A program made the position numbers and the translations under genes. Under the pieces are notes generated by a model. The model did no database searches, was not told the DNA's origin, and was given only the letters and a program-made list of their open reading frames with translations. A DNA stretch of 64,000 nt from Strigamia acuminata (Eukaryota; Arthropoda; Chilopoda; Geophilomorpha; Linotaeniidae): contig OX442314.1 in NCBI GenBank assembly GCA_949358305.1, positions 3,475,087 to 3,539,086 of the forward strand. Direction: 5' to 3'. This document shows, in pieces, positions 47,680 through 58,279 of the stretch (its first letter is position 1; every line of letters starts with the position of its first letter).

Positions 47680-48500
47680 TCCACATTGATTATTTGTTGA
47701 TTATTTGTTTTACAATTACACTTTCAATTCTCGGTGAGCAGTTCTTTGCGTTCCGACGCGTCGCTATCGAGATTGATGTCGGGTCTCGTTCGATTGGCTG
47801 CGTTCAAATCAATCAAAACTGTGAACACAGGGCCAACGCAAATCGCGAAATCCACACGCCCATCAATCAATCAACCACGGAGTTTAAATAAATGAATAAA
47901 CAAATAATTTAATAAATGAACAATGCCGACACCGCGGAAGCATGTTTCCGAACGTTTCGGTGCCGACGCGCATTCGTGAGTAAAGCGCATGTCGACTTAC
48001 CGGCGAGATCGCGTCACCCGTTAATAGTACGCGCGTTTGAACGCGGCCTAGTGCGCGACGAGGCGCGCAATGCGGGGTAGAAGAGCGGGCATCGTTTCCA
48101 CCGCGTATTACGACATTTACGGGGGCGGGTCGCAGGGATAAATTAACACGAGTCGAATCGAATCGAATCAACCCGACAGGAGCTTTTTTTTGGAACAATG
48201 TGTCGGGGCTGCCGGCGCTCGTCCGTCGACACCAGCTGCCCCTATTTGCCGCGAATGCGACCCTTTGCACGACCCTTTGTACCGTGCAAACCGGCACTGG
48301 TTTGGCCGATGACAACACAGGATAGATTAAAAGTGATGAGACAAATCCACCACCGGAACCCTCCGAATATCCGCGAGGACCCGGAACGGTCTGAAACCGT
48401 TTGTTTGTTTGTCTGTTTGTTTGCAAATCCATCGAACGTAGTGACGAAAACTCACTTCTCCTACGCTGGCGCGTCGAGTACAATGGGGTGAAAATAAAAT
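47680..48500. repeat. direct repeat, copy 1
   Basis: This matches 49340-50060 in order and orientation. Shared blocks include GATTGGCTGCGTTCAA, GATCGCGTCACCC, GGCGCGCAAT and ACAATGTGTCGGGGCTGCCG. Divergence is perhaps 10-15% by eye. A degenerate third piece of the same family lies at 48760-49190. Confidence 0.75.
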
Positions 48501-49339
48501 CGTAAACCAATAGAGGCGTTCGTGGCCTCGTTTCGTGCAACACTTGTCACCGATTTCTATTCTTTTATTTAACTCGACACGATCGTTTGCGCGCGGGATT
48601 TGACGCCCGTTCGCGTAATCCGCGTCCTTTAATGGACGCCAAAAATGTTTGTTGCGACGGTAGCGCGTTCTGGCGGCAATTTAGCGCAATGAAGCGCGAT
48701 CACGGCGGACCAGAGAGAGAGAGAAAGAGAAATCGACACGACTCGACGGGAACTTATTTTTGGAACAAATTTATTGGGGGCTGCCGTCACCAGCTGCCCC
48801 GTATGCCCGTATGCCGATGCAATAGAGAAAACACTTTTTACAACGCATAAATGACATCTACTCCACCACGAACACCCCGAGGGTATTGAGACACGAAAAG
48901 GACGAAACAGGTCCGTTTAAGCGCTCAGCGCTTGATGGCTCCTTGTTCGAAACAAGTGTGTCTGGTCTGGGTTTGAAAATGTCCGCAGAGTCGGTCGAAT
49001 CCAACGACAACAACTGCGTCGCCGGGGATGGTGCGAGGCGTCCGGAAGCCAGTTCTAAAATGTAAAATGTAATTTGTTTTCAATTTTTTTGTTGGGATCG
49101 ACCCCAACGAAGATAATCTCATTAAACAATGGAGCACGAACCGCGAAACTGATCCCATGATCGGGAAATCGAACTCCAGTCGTCCGCCCATCGTCGATCG
49201 CCAGGTATCTTTAAGCGATAAACATGTCGCGCCTCGAGAGTTCGTGGATCTGATCTGACTTAATCTGACCTGGATCGAACCCGAATTTGAATCTTAATTT
49301 TACGTATTTTTTAGCGTTTCAACATTACGTCAGTTTCCT

Positions 49340-50220
49340 TTTATTCAACAATTATACTTTTAATTTTCGTCGATAGTTATTTGCATTCCGACGCGTTGCT
49401 ATCGAATTTGACGTCGGGTCTCGGTCGATTGGCTGCGTTCAAGTCAGAATTGCGAACACGGGACCAATACACAGGCCGCCGTAACGCTAAAAATGAGGGA
49501 CCTTTCCGCAATTTGCACACCACGAGGTCCGAATAGATGAATTAATAAATAAGTAAACGAATAAACAAATAAATAAACAATGCCGACGCCGTAGAAACGT
49601 GTAGAAGCGTGTTTCTGGACGTTTCAGTGCCGGTGCGCATCCGTGAGTAAAGTGTGCGTCGATTTAGCGGCGTGATCGCGTCACCCTTAATTGTACGCGC
49701 GTTTAAATGCGATCTAATGCGCGATGAGGCGCGCAATACGGGGTAGAAGAGCGGGGCATTGTTTCAACCGCGTAGATCGCAGAGATAAATTAACACGATA
49801 CGAATCGAATCGAATCAACTCGACAGGAGCTTTATTTGAAACAATGTGTCGGGGCTGCCGGCGCTCGTCGGCGCCAACTGCCCCTATTTGTCGCGAACGC
49901 GACCCTCCGACCATTCGCGTCTGGCCAGTGACGACGCAGAATAAAACGAGCGCAATCAAACCGATGCCACACACCGGAACCCTCCGGATATCCGCGAGGG
50001 CCCGGAACGCTCTGAGAATGTTCGCAAAGTCCGGTCGAGCGCAATCTCAAAAACTCGCGTCGATTACATGGTGCGAGACAACCGGAAAAGAAAAAAAAAT
50101 ATATAAAACGGCGGATTTTCCACAAAATCTTTGTTCCAGTAGGTCGCTGCGAGGATAATCTAATTATTGGTCGGAACACAAATCGCGGAACCGACTCCAA
50201 GATCAGGAAATTAAACTTTG
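49340..50220. repeat. direct repeat, copy 2, ending next to the gap
   Basis: This is the second copy of the 47680-48500 family. Its end (50130-50220) also resembles 49090-49170 (GATAATCT, then AACCGCG-like text). It stops about 160 bp before the run of N, so unresolved extra copies in the gap are plausible. Confidence 0.7.
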
Positions 50221-50382
50221 ATCGTTTTCCCTATTATGCACATTTTTTGTTCCGAGTGGCAATGTCCGGTACGCGCGCGTACGTCCCCTCCCTCTTTCTA
50301 CCCGGACACCGAGACCCGGTGGACGATAGGTTGTGTGGACACTCGGATATTCGGGGTTCGGTCCTTTGCATTTATTCATAAT

Positions 50383-50582
50383 NNNNNNNNNNNNNNNNNN
50401 NNNNNNNNNNNNNNNNNNNNNNNNNNNNNNNNNNNNNNNNNNNNNNNNNNNNNNNNNNNNNNNNNNNNNNNNNNNNNNNNNNNNNNNNNNNNNNNNNNNN
50501 NNNNNNNNNNNNNNNNNNNNNNNNNNNNNNNNNNNNNNNNNNNNNNNNNNNNNNNNNNNNNNNNNNNNNNNNNNNNNNNNNN
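50383..50582. other. assembly gap (200 N)
   Basis: Exactly 200 undetermined bases. Frames drawn through it have no meaning. Linkage of the two sides is an assembly statement, not read from sequence. Confidence 1.
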
Positions 50583-51414
50583 AAGATCTGGAGATTTCAC
50601 GTTGTTTATCTTCTGAAAGAGAGAAAAGGCTTTTTAATTTTGTTGTCAAGTTTGAATAAATTTGTAACACATATCTGACATGTCCAGTTGGTTTGCTGCC
50701 TTGTTGTCACGATCCTGGAAGTTCAAGGGGGTTGTCACTTCGCCTGCCACACCTGGAATGTTTGAAAGTTGTGTTTTTAGTCTTTTGGAATTAATTTATG
50801 TGTCTTTATACCGTTTCCGGTTCACTTGTGAGAGAGATAGGCGTGCATAAGCAAGATGGCCGCCATAGCACAACTGAACTGGGAGGCAGGATTAACTGAA
50901 ATTAATCATTATTGTTATTTTGATGCTTGTTTCATAGATATTTAGATTTGTACTAACCTTTGCTTGATGTTTTAGTGTGCTGATGTTCATCAGAGACGTG
51001 GGACGGCAAGAAACGAGCGTTTTTGGGCGTCCTTGGCATTTGGATACACATGAGCGCATTGGGATCGTGTCTGGGAGAGAAAGCGACTGGTGTTGTAGTA
51101 AAATATGAGATCTATGAATACGCATTTAAGATGCAATTCTTGATTTCTACCTCAAGGAGGGATTTAAAGGGATGAAGGAGGAAATCACCCGAGGCAAGGC
51201 CATGGGAAAGTGCATTAAATTATTCTGCTGTTTGAATTAAAGAGTTTTAAAAGGAAGTAGGTCATTGACTTCACCTGCTTCTATCACAACTGGTTTTTTT
51301 GGAACGTTTCATTTTACTGGAGGGAAAATGAATAAATGACGTGATTTGTTTACATGTACTTTGTTGGCAAAATCACACATATTAACCATTTTTAGGAAAG
51401 TGGGAGGTAATTAA
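50583..51414. other. unassigned sequence right of the gap
   Basis: No gene or repeat was recognised. Confidence 0.4.
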
Positions 51415-51597
51415 AGTGAAAGTGGGGGTAAATCGTATGGACTTCCAATGACAGTGGGCAACATTTGCCATTGTTTAAAGTTTTCTGAGGGTATTGGAAG
51501 TGGGGGTTACGGCAAAATTAAAAGTGGGGGTAATTTTAAACGGTTTGTCTCGAGATGGTGAGTCGAATGCTATATTGCACGTATGGGTCAGGGTGTT

Positions 51598-52040
51598 TGA
51601 TCACATGTTGAATCTGCACTTGGTGAAATTTTGGCTATGTCCAACACGCTTCATTGGTGAAATTTTGGCTATGTCCAACACGCTTTGTTGGTGAAATTTG
51701 GCTATGTCCAACACGCTTCGTTGGTGATATTTTGACTATGTTCCACAAGCTTGGTTTGATATTTCGGCTATGTTCCACAAGCTTGGTTTGATATTTCGGC
51801 TATGTTCCACAAGCTTGGTTTGATATTTCGGCTATGTTCCACAAGCTTGGTTTGATATTTTGACTATGTGCCACAAGCTTGGTTTGATATTTCGGCTATG
51901 TTCCACAAGCTTGGTTTGATATTTTGACTATGTCCATCACGCTTGGTTCGATATTTTGACTAAGTTCCACAAGCTTGGTTTGATATTCCGGCTATGTCCA
52001 TCACGCTTGGTTCGATATTTTGACTAAGTTCCACAAGCTT
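51598..52040 (+). repeat. subterminal minisatellite
   Basis: About three copies of a 34-bp unit (GGCTATGTCCAACACGCTT core) are followed by about eleven copies of a related 32-bp unit (CTATGTTCCACAAGCTTGGT core). Arrays like this are common within Polinton terminal repeats. Confidence 0.85.
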
Positions 52041-52110
52041 CTATATTTATATTTGTACTTATTTCTTATTTCATGTATTTATATTTGCAATTATTTCTTA
52101 TTTTAATTAA

Positions 52111-52310
52111 AATTCAATTCATTTGTAAATAAATGTATTAAGATTTTTTAATAAAAAAGTCAATTGAAATGTTTAATAGGAAATGTAAAATGTCTAATTC
52201 ATTTCATTTACAAATAAATGTATTAAGAATTTTTACATTTCCTATTAAACATTTCAATTGACTTTTTTATTAAAAAATCTTAATACATTTATCTGCAAAT
52301 AAATTGAATT
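52111..52310. repeat. perfect 60-bp inverted repeat
   Basis: The arms 52131-52190 and 52231-52290 are exact complements over 60 bases, with a 40-base spacer. Imperfect pairing extends about 20 bases further on each outer side. The sequence is AT-rich with no coding content, so a hairpin-forming MITE or a cruciform is likely. Confidence 0.9.
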
Positions 52311-53268
52311 ATCTTTATTTGACCTAAAAACAATTTCATTTTAAATAAAAATTCAATTGCCCCTGGGGAAATTTTTTTTATTCACAAATGAAATGTGACC
52401 TAGTTGAAAGACCAGTTTAATTGCAAAAGAGTTGAAATGTATTAACACAATTTAAAATGAGAATTCGTTTGATTTTTTTGTCCTGTGTGTTGTTATTAAT
52501 TCCTTATTTTAATTCTATTTACAAAAAAAAATAAAACTTATTTTTAAATAAGAAAAAGTTAATTGAAAGAAAGTTTTTATTTGTTAATAGATATTAAAGT
52601 TGGAATTTATTAAACCAATTTAAAAATGAAATGGAATTAGAATTAAAACTATCCATTAGAAAAAATCAAATGAATTCTCATTTGATTCTTTTTAATTCCA
52701 TTTTAACTTTTATAATTAATAATTTTCATTTACAAATGAAAATTTTATTCCTTCTAAGTAATGGAACTTTCCAAAACCAGCTGTGTTAAAAGTAAGCCAT
52801 GTGACAGCATGTAATATATCTTGTAGGAAAAACGGATATGTGATCAAACAAACAAATTGATAAACATTTATCAAAACAAAAAAAAACAAAAAAAAAATGT
52901 TAAACAGTCGAATGAAAATATTTTTTTCCTCACCAGCAATTAAATTTCCCCCCCCCCCGAAGGCTTTTGCTCTTTAAAAACAAAAATAGCCTTTAGAGAT
53001 TTTTTTTTAATGAGTCAGAAAAACAGGTTTTCAAAGTGACTCAATCAGAAATAAATGAATAATAAATTGTAAAGAAAAATAATTTTATTCAGCTTTTAAT
53101 TAAAAATTCTTTTACACATTTTATTTGTTTTTCAAAATTTTTTTTTACATTGACAAACGAGTTAGCAGAACAGGGGGCACTGCAATGATTACATACGTCA
53201 CAATTAAACAAGACACTGTTAAATGAATGGCGTAAGAATGCTCTAGTATGTTCATAAAACTCCATTTT
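52311..53268. other. AT-rich spacer in the Polinton
   Basis: No gene was recognised. It includes poly(T) and poly(C) runs. Confidence 0.4.
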
Positions 53269-53559
53269 TTATAAACATTCATTCTCTTCATCAAAAAAAT
53301 CTATATCCTTAATTTTCTTGCCCGGAATAATTTGATACAACTGCCTTATGTGTACTCTTGTTTCTGAGTTGAGAGAATCATGTATTATTCTTGCTCTTTT
53401 TATTATTTTGCTTAGTTCAGGAAATTGTCCATCAATGCGAAATACAAATGCAAAATTATTTATATCTGTAATTTCAGCCCCCCATCTACTTATAAGTTCA
53501 AAGATTATTTGCAGTAATATTTTCTCACTTTTTTCATAAGTTGCACAAAAAAATTCCAT
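53269..53559 (-). CDS. Polinton hypothetical protein, 96 aa
   Basis: An ATG frame starts MEFFCATYEKSEKILLQ and ends in DEENECL, with mixed hydrophobic and charged helices. It lies between the presumed terminus and the protease-integrase genes, on the same strand as them. Codon usage is AT-rich like the rest of the element. No domain is recognised; the call rests on intactness and position. Confidence 0.45.
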   Translation of the reverse strand: MEFFCATYEKSEKILLQIIFELISRWGAEITDINNFAFVFRIDGQFPELSKIIKRARIIHDSLNSETRVHIRQLYQIIPGKKIKDIDFFDEENECL

Positions 53560-53958
53560 GTTATTCAGCTGAGAAATAATTTATTTTTAATTGAAAATTT
53601 AATTAAAATGATGTTTACATACTATATTTTTAATTTATTTTTAATTGAAAATTTATTTAAAAGCAATTTTATTTATATTTTTTAAAATTTATTTATTTAT
53701 TATGCATTTGCCGGATGAGTCACGCTGCTTTAATATAATTACATGGTCACGTGTTTTGAATTAAATCAGGTGTTTATTCACATATTCATTTTTATTTCCA
53801 GATTTAATATGTGAAATATAATTTGTAATTACACCCAATTAATCAAAAGACTATTTCCTTATTCAGAGAAAAAACAGTAAAATTAACAATATAAATATTA
53901 TTTTAAAAACTTGTGATAATTAATTACATAATGCCGCATTATATATATAGAGTAGCAT

Positions 53959-54240
53959 TTAGCCGAATAAATGACTTATTTCAGCCAATTCCTGGATTTC
54001 GGCGATAGTTACATTGTCGTGTACGTATTTGACGTGTTCAATATTCTCACTGGAAAATCTTCCAAGTTTCTCCACCAGAGTTTGAATCTTGATCTGAAAT
54101 GCCGGTCGCCACAAAAGTAACGAATCGGTTCTCTGATCTATTGAGCCACCATAATGGACCAATAAAAATAAGGATAAATGTTTCAAAATTATTTTCTTTT
54201 CATCGGTAGTTTTGTTCTGTTGGAGTTGAAAGAGATACAT
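53959..54240 (-). CDS. Polinton hypothetical protein, 93 aa
   Basis: An ATG frame starts MYLFQLQQNKTTDEKK. It has a hydrophobic segment (LSLFLLVHYGG) and an amphipathic C-terminal helix (ENIEHVKYVHDNVTIAEIQ). It is co-oriented with the protease and integrase upstream. No domain is recognised. Confidence 0.45.
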   Translation of the reverse strand: MYLFQLQQNKTTDEKKIILKHLSLFLLVHYGGSIDQRTDSLLLWRPAFQIKIQTLVEKLGRFSSENIEHVKYVHDNVTIAEIQELAEISHLFG

Positions 54241-54472
54241 TTAATTCTTTTCTTTCTCAAATTGAAGTGAATATAATAATGTTGCTTTTTTATATATAGA
54301 AAATTTTTGTTACGGTTTCATTTTTGATTTGACACGGACTTTAACACATGCCCGTGCTTGTTTGCAGACTTTCCGCAAGGTTTTGTGCGAATCTTTGTTG
54401 ATTTCAAATTAGGATTGTTTTAACTTCTTAAATAATTTCATTTTTTTGAGAAAAATGGAAATTGGGTTTACT

Positions 54473-54892
54473 TTACAACAACTCAAGATTATTCATTCCT
54501 CGAATGATTTTAATGATTGTATTCTGCCTGAGATTAAGATTGGCTGCTAAATAGAGCGCAAAGAGGCAAAACATCCCGCAAGAATCTTCTTTTGTCAACG
54601 AATACATTTCTTTTGTAGCATAATCTAGGGTAACGTCTCTTCCGACAAAATCAATGATCTCTTTAGGTGGAACGTTTCCCAAATTATCAAAGTATATGCC
54701 TCTGTCATTGCAAAGATACAAGCTGACCCAATGGGTACCACCACCCGTCGATGGGTCTAAATTGATGACGAAGCTTTCATTCTTGCCCCGGTGATTCGCG
54801 AGCGGTTTCAAGCAATCGATGGGCAACACGTTGTTGAAGTGAGCGATACGTAGTTTATTCTTCGCCCAGTTGTAAATTTCCACGTTATTCAT
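54473..54892 (-). CDS. adenovirus-type cysteine protease, divergent second copy (139 aa)
   Basis: The adenain-type triad is visible: His54 in GGGTHWVSLY, Asp69 in IYFDNLGN, and Cys105 in DSCGMFCLFAL. Proteases of this kind mature virion proteins in adenoviruses and Polintons. The start ATG overlaps the integrase stop by four bases (ATGA), which suggests coupled translation. A second protease of the same fold lies at 61432-61746 in the usual place next to the virion core protein. This copy has a longer C-terminus and a Leu-rich helix. It may be a paralogue or a protease with another substrate; it could also act on host conjugates as Ulp1-like enzymes do. Function is inferred from fold only. 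Confidence 0.8.
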   Translation of the reverse strand: MNNVEIYNWAKNKLRIAHFNNVLPIDCLKPLANHRGKNESFVINLDPSTGGGTHWVSLYLCNDRGIYFDNLGNVPPKEIIDFVGRDVTLDYATKEMYSLTKEDSCGMFCLFALYLAANLNLRQNTIIKIIRGMNNLELL

Positions 54893-55842
54893 TTTTTAAT
54901 GTCGATGAGATCATCCACCCATGAATTATGCTTCTGATCGTAGCCGACCCATTTCACTAGGTACTTCCATGATCCATCGCTGTTTTTCTTTTTTCTAATG
55001 ACTTTCTCGATCAAGTAGGGATCATCTACCCTGGTTTCAGTTTTTTGGAGTTCTTCACGGTAAAAGGAACCTTCGATCGATTCTCCCAAACTGTCTTTCA
55101 ATTTGAAAATTGGAGGTTCATACGTCGTGTCCACTTTATCAATTGTAAAGATTTCATTAGTCCAATTTTGCAAAAACCCTTTGTCAAATATGGATTTGGA
55201 TTTGGAAATACGCACTCGGTCGCCCACTTTGAATTTAGGCTTGGACGTTGCTGGTTCGGGAAGTAATTTTAGTCTGAGCGCCTTTTCATGTTTGGGAGCC
55301 ACATCTTTGGGTTTCATGTTGGTCGTACGGTGAACCGAAGAGTTATAACGGGTCATCAATTGGGGTAAGATAGTAATCCAATTCCTCGAACCTTTCAAAG
55401 TAAAATGCCTGTACATGCGCTCTTTGAGCGTGCGATTGAACCGCTCGACCATGCTCGCTTTCAACGGCGAGTGTGTGGAAAAATGGTTGATGTTGAACTT
55501 TTTGACCAGTGCCTTGAAATGGGAATTGTAGAATTCTTTCCCCCAATCGGATGCCATGTTGACCGGCCCCTTATTCCCCGCTTTGACAAGCACCTTTTCA
55601 AATGCAGCGGTTACCTCTTTGCCAGTCTTTGATTTGATGGGAACCGCATACGCATATTTAGAGAACGCATCTATAACCGTTAATAAGTATTTATAACCTT
55701 TGTTTACACGGGAAAAAGGTATCAATTCGACTAAATCGATCTGCCATAAGTCGTTGATTGCAAAAGATACGACCGGACGTCTGACGTAATGCCTACGTGC
55801 CGGCTTATGTAATTCAGATACCAGTTGTTCTATGTCAGGCAT
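54889..55842 (-). CDS. int: Polinton integrase with chromodomain (317 aa)
   Basis: This is a retroviral-type rve integrase: Asp36 in LWQIDLVE, Asp99 in ASDWGKEF and Glu133 in SMVERFNRTLK form the DDE triad. The C-terminal region about 275-315 is a chromodomain (YLVKWVGYDQKHNSWVDD), which in other elements guides insertion to chromatin. The N-terminal zinc-binding part is short. The start ATG directly follows a run of 15 A on the minus strand that also ends the preceding PLA2 frame. The enzyme would insert the linear element with a 6-bp target duplication (known for Polintons). All catalytic residues are present. Confidence 0.95.
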   Translation of the reverse strand: MPDIEQLVSELHKPARRHYVRRPVVSFAINDLWQIDLVELIPFSRVNKGYKYLLTVIDAFSKYAYAVPIKSKTGKEVTAAFEKVLVKAGNKGPVNMASDWGKEFYNSHFKALVKKFNINHFSTHSPLKASMVERFNRTLKERMYRHFTLKGSRNWITILPQLMTRYNSSVHRTTNMKPKDVAPKHEKALRLKLLPEPATSKPKFKVGDRVRISKSKSIFDKGFLQNWTNEIFTIDKVDTTYEPPIFKLKDSLGESIEGSFYREELQKTETRVDDPYLIEKVIRKKKNSDGSWKYLVKWVGYDQKHNSWVDDLIDIKK

Positions 55843-56328
55843 TTTTTTTTTTTTTTAGTCCCATTCCCAGTTTAAGTTTGGTATTGAACGTTGCTTTGAT
55901 TGCTTTGGCGGCTAATTTTGTGCTTAAACTGACTGTTGGATCGGAGATGATTAAAACACATGCTTCGACCAACTTTCTGTCTGCTTCGTGTCTGGCTTCT
56001 AAGTTCTCATTTATGTAAGCAATGTCGTGCAGCTTGCACGCTTCATCCAATGGGTTTATGCCTTTATCACCTCTAGCTAAACGCTTATCTAATTTTGTGC
56101 CTGGACCGCAATAATTGTACCCAGGGATATGCATTTCTACCGGTAATTTATTGATTAGTTTATTCAAAAGTCCTTTTCCGGTTGCTGGAGATTTTTTTTT
56201 TTTATGAACTGATATTTCAAGGTCCCGCATGCCAAGCATTTACCTCTTTTGTAGGCTCTGTTGTTTTTAGTGACTCCCATTTCCAACGTGCCGGTAGGAG
56301 TAGACTTTTTACATTTAACGCAAAACAT
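55835..56328 (-). CDS. zinc-ribbon plus parvovirus-type phospholipase A2 protein (frame split at A12)
   Basis: Two frames make one gene. The N-terminal frame starts at ATG 56328 and encodes a zinc ribbon (CVKCKK near the start, CLACG about 30 residues later), as seen in many Polinton proteins. The C-terminal frame (to TGA at 55835) encodes a phospholipase A2 with the calcium loop YCGPGTKL and catalytic DEACKLHDIAY, as in parvovirus VP1. The frames meet at a run of 12 A on the minus strand (56203-56192) and differ by one base, so a -1 slip there would join them. Alternatively the run length is an assembly or sequencing error, or the gene is decaying. In parvoviruses this enzyme breaches endosomes; the same role here is inference. 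Confidence 0.8.
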
Positions 56329-56364
56329 GTTTGTCTTCTTTTTTTTATTACGGGAATATAAAAA

Positions 56365-57042
56365 ATGAATGTCATAAATTTTGACACGGGGCGTTTGGAT
56401 AAATGTGATAAGTCGATTCTGCCAAAAAACATAAGATGCATCATATGTGGCCCGGCTGAATGTGGGAAAACGAATCTGTTGCTAAACTTCCTGCATTGGC
56501 TACGGTTCGACAAGCTGATGGTGTTTTCTAAAACTTTATTTCAACCAAAATACGAGCGGTTAAGAGAGTTGTTCGAGGATCTAGAATCGGAATTGGGCAA
56601 ACAGGTAGCTCATTTCTTCCCGAGCAACGAGGATGTGCCGTCTCCCGAACAACTTTTTGATAAATCCGTGAACAAGTCTATTTTTGTGTTTGATGATGTG
56701 ATGACCGACAAGCAACATAATATTGAGAAATATTTTGCCCAGGGCCGTCATAGTAACGTAGACTCTTTTTACTTGTGTCAGACTTATAGCCGAATCCCAA
56801 AACAGGTGATAAGAGACAATGCCAATTTAATAATCATGTTCAGACAAGACGAAAGAAACATGAAACACGTTTTTGACAACCATGTTGGAACGGACATGAC
56901 GTACGTTCGATTCAGAGACATGTGTAAGTCGTGTTGGGATGATGATACGTTTGGCTTTCTCACCATTGACAAGACCAAGTCTATGTCGAGCGGGAGATAT
57001 AAAAATAAATTTTCCCCATTTTTAAAAAATGAACATGAATAA
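56365..57042 (+). CDS. FtsK/HerA-type genome-packaging ATPase (225 aa)
   Basis: Walker A is GPAECGKT at residues 29-36, and Walker B is SIFVFDDVMTD with acidic residues 110-111. QTYSRIPKQVIRDNANLIIMF downstream fits the sensor region of the A32-like packaging ATPases of Polintons and large DNA viruses. Length is typical. It heads the plus-strand virion cluster and overlaps the next gene by 14 bases. The energy role is to drive DNA into the capsid (known for the family). Confidence 0.93.
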   Translation: MNVINFDTGRLDKCDKSILPKNIRCIICGPAECGKTNLLLNFLHWLRFDKLMVFSKTLFQPKYERLRELFEDLESELGKQVAHFFPSNEDVPSPEQLFDKSVNKSIFVFDDVMTDKQHNIEKYFAQGRHSNVDSFYLCQTYSRIPKQVIRDNANLIIMFRQDERNMKHVFDNHVGTDMTYVRFRDMCKSCWDDDTFGFLTIDKTKSMSSGRYKNKFSPFLKNEHE

Positions 57043-58252
57043 ACAGCAGCGTGGAAATTACGAGAAATTAAAACAGAGCTTGAAAAAAAAGTTTCTGCAA
57101 GATAAGTTAAACAGAGGATCCGAAGATGAAGCGCTCGGTGCATTCTTCAAACCTGTAACTGCTGCATTGCATAGCCTGCCGCAGCAGCAGCAGCAACTAT
57201 CTCCACCCCTTGCTCTACCACCTACGACTTTCAAATCCTCACCTTCCACTCCCATTAAAAGAGAGTTGTCATCTTTCACACCCATTACAAGTAAGTCCCA
57301 TAATTTAAAGTACGAAATGGATCTAGAATCACCGCTCTTACCTTGGGAAAGTTCATCCTTAAAAAGGCAGTTCAGTCGCCAAAGCTTGTCCTCGAGTAAA
57401 ATTGAAACTCCTCGACTTAAGTTTGGCCGGGATGATGGGAATGAAGAGGAAAATGTTTCATTTCAAAGAGAGGGAGAGACGAGCCTCGTAGAAGATGATG
57501 TTGATGATGATGATTGGCAATTTGCTCATGTGCTTCCAAATATAAAATATCAACGCGACATAAGAAAAAGTCTCGAATTAAAAATGACGGACAAAGAATC
57601 GGAAAACGCAGTACAGCAAGAGTTCTTGAAATATTACGCCGAAAATGCGGCTCATTTAGATACGGTGTTTGGAATTAGATATGACCCGTATGATTCAAAA
57701 TTTAAAATAGGAGTCGAAGAAGTTAAATTCTTTCCAACTCATATACTTGTGAAAAACGTAAAGTATCCACGAACTCCAACATTAATGCATCTCCTCATGC
57801 AAAAACTTCCACCGATTGAAGGAACTATGACAGACCAAAATTTTGTGGATTACGGCAGGATTCTCATTTCTAGTCAAGGGTTATTTAAAAAGAACAATTC
57901 GGCAACTAATATGCCAAAGTCTAGTAAAGGAGAAAAGTATATGACAGTGGTTAAACGAATTTGGGAACTGTATAAAAATCGTCCAAAGACAACATCCCAA
58001 GCTGGCAAGAACACACCCCAAGCTGGCAAAGGTGTCACGAAAACGTTTCGGCCGCACAACTCCGTAGACTACAAGTATTACAATAACCCGGACGAATTAA
58101 TAGACAGGCTGCGATTGTTGCATGCATCACGGGATGCTGGAAACCAGTCTCACGACAACGAAATTGTGGAAATACTTATGGAACTGAAAGAGGAAAGAAT
58201 CCTCGATAAAACCAAGTTTGAAAACATGCGAAAGAAAATTCTCGCGAATTAA
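57029..58252 (+). CDS. conserved Polinton protein of unknown function (407 aa)
   Basis: The N-terminal 200 residues are low-complexity and charged (poly-Gln, Ser/Pro-rich, acidic). The C-terminal half is conserved in character: FGIRYDPYDSKFKIG, a glycine/lysine-rich linker, then DELIDRLRLLHASRDAGN and an amphipathic end. I recall this type as a widespread Polinton protein without assigned role, located between the ATPase and the capsid genes; the recollection has not been checked. Two copies of a TSQAGKN-like repeat occur near 325-340. It overlaps the ATPase gene by 14 bases. Confidence 0.8.
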   Translation: MNMNKQQRGNYEKLKQSLKKKFLQDKLNRGSEDEALGAFFKPVTAALHSLPQQQQQLSPPLALPPTTFKSSPSTPIKRELSSFTPITSKSHNLKYEMDLESPLLPWESSSLKRQFSRQSLSSSKIETPRLKFGRDDGNEEENVSFQREGETSLVEDDVDDDDWQFAHVLPNIKYQRDIRKSLELKMTDKESENAVQQEFLKYYAENAAHLDTVFGIRYDPYDSKFKIGVEEVKFFPTHILVKNVKYPRTPTLMHLLMQKLPPIEGTMTDQNFVDYGRILISSQGLFKKNNSATNMPKSSKGEKYMTVVKRIWELYKNRPKTTSQAGKNTPQAGKGVTKTFRPHNSVDYKYYNNPDELIDRLRLLHASRDAGNQSHDNEIVEILMELKEERILDKTKFENMRKKILAN

Positions 58253-58279
58253 AAAAAAGTAATAATAATCGTGATTACC

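Noticed and set aside
50203-50670. Open frames across the run of N
   Set aside because: Undetermined bases cannot give codons.
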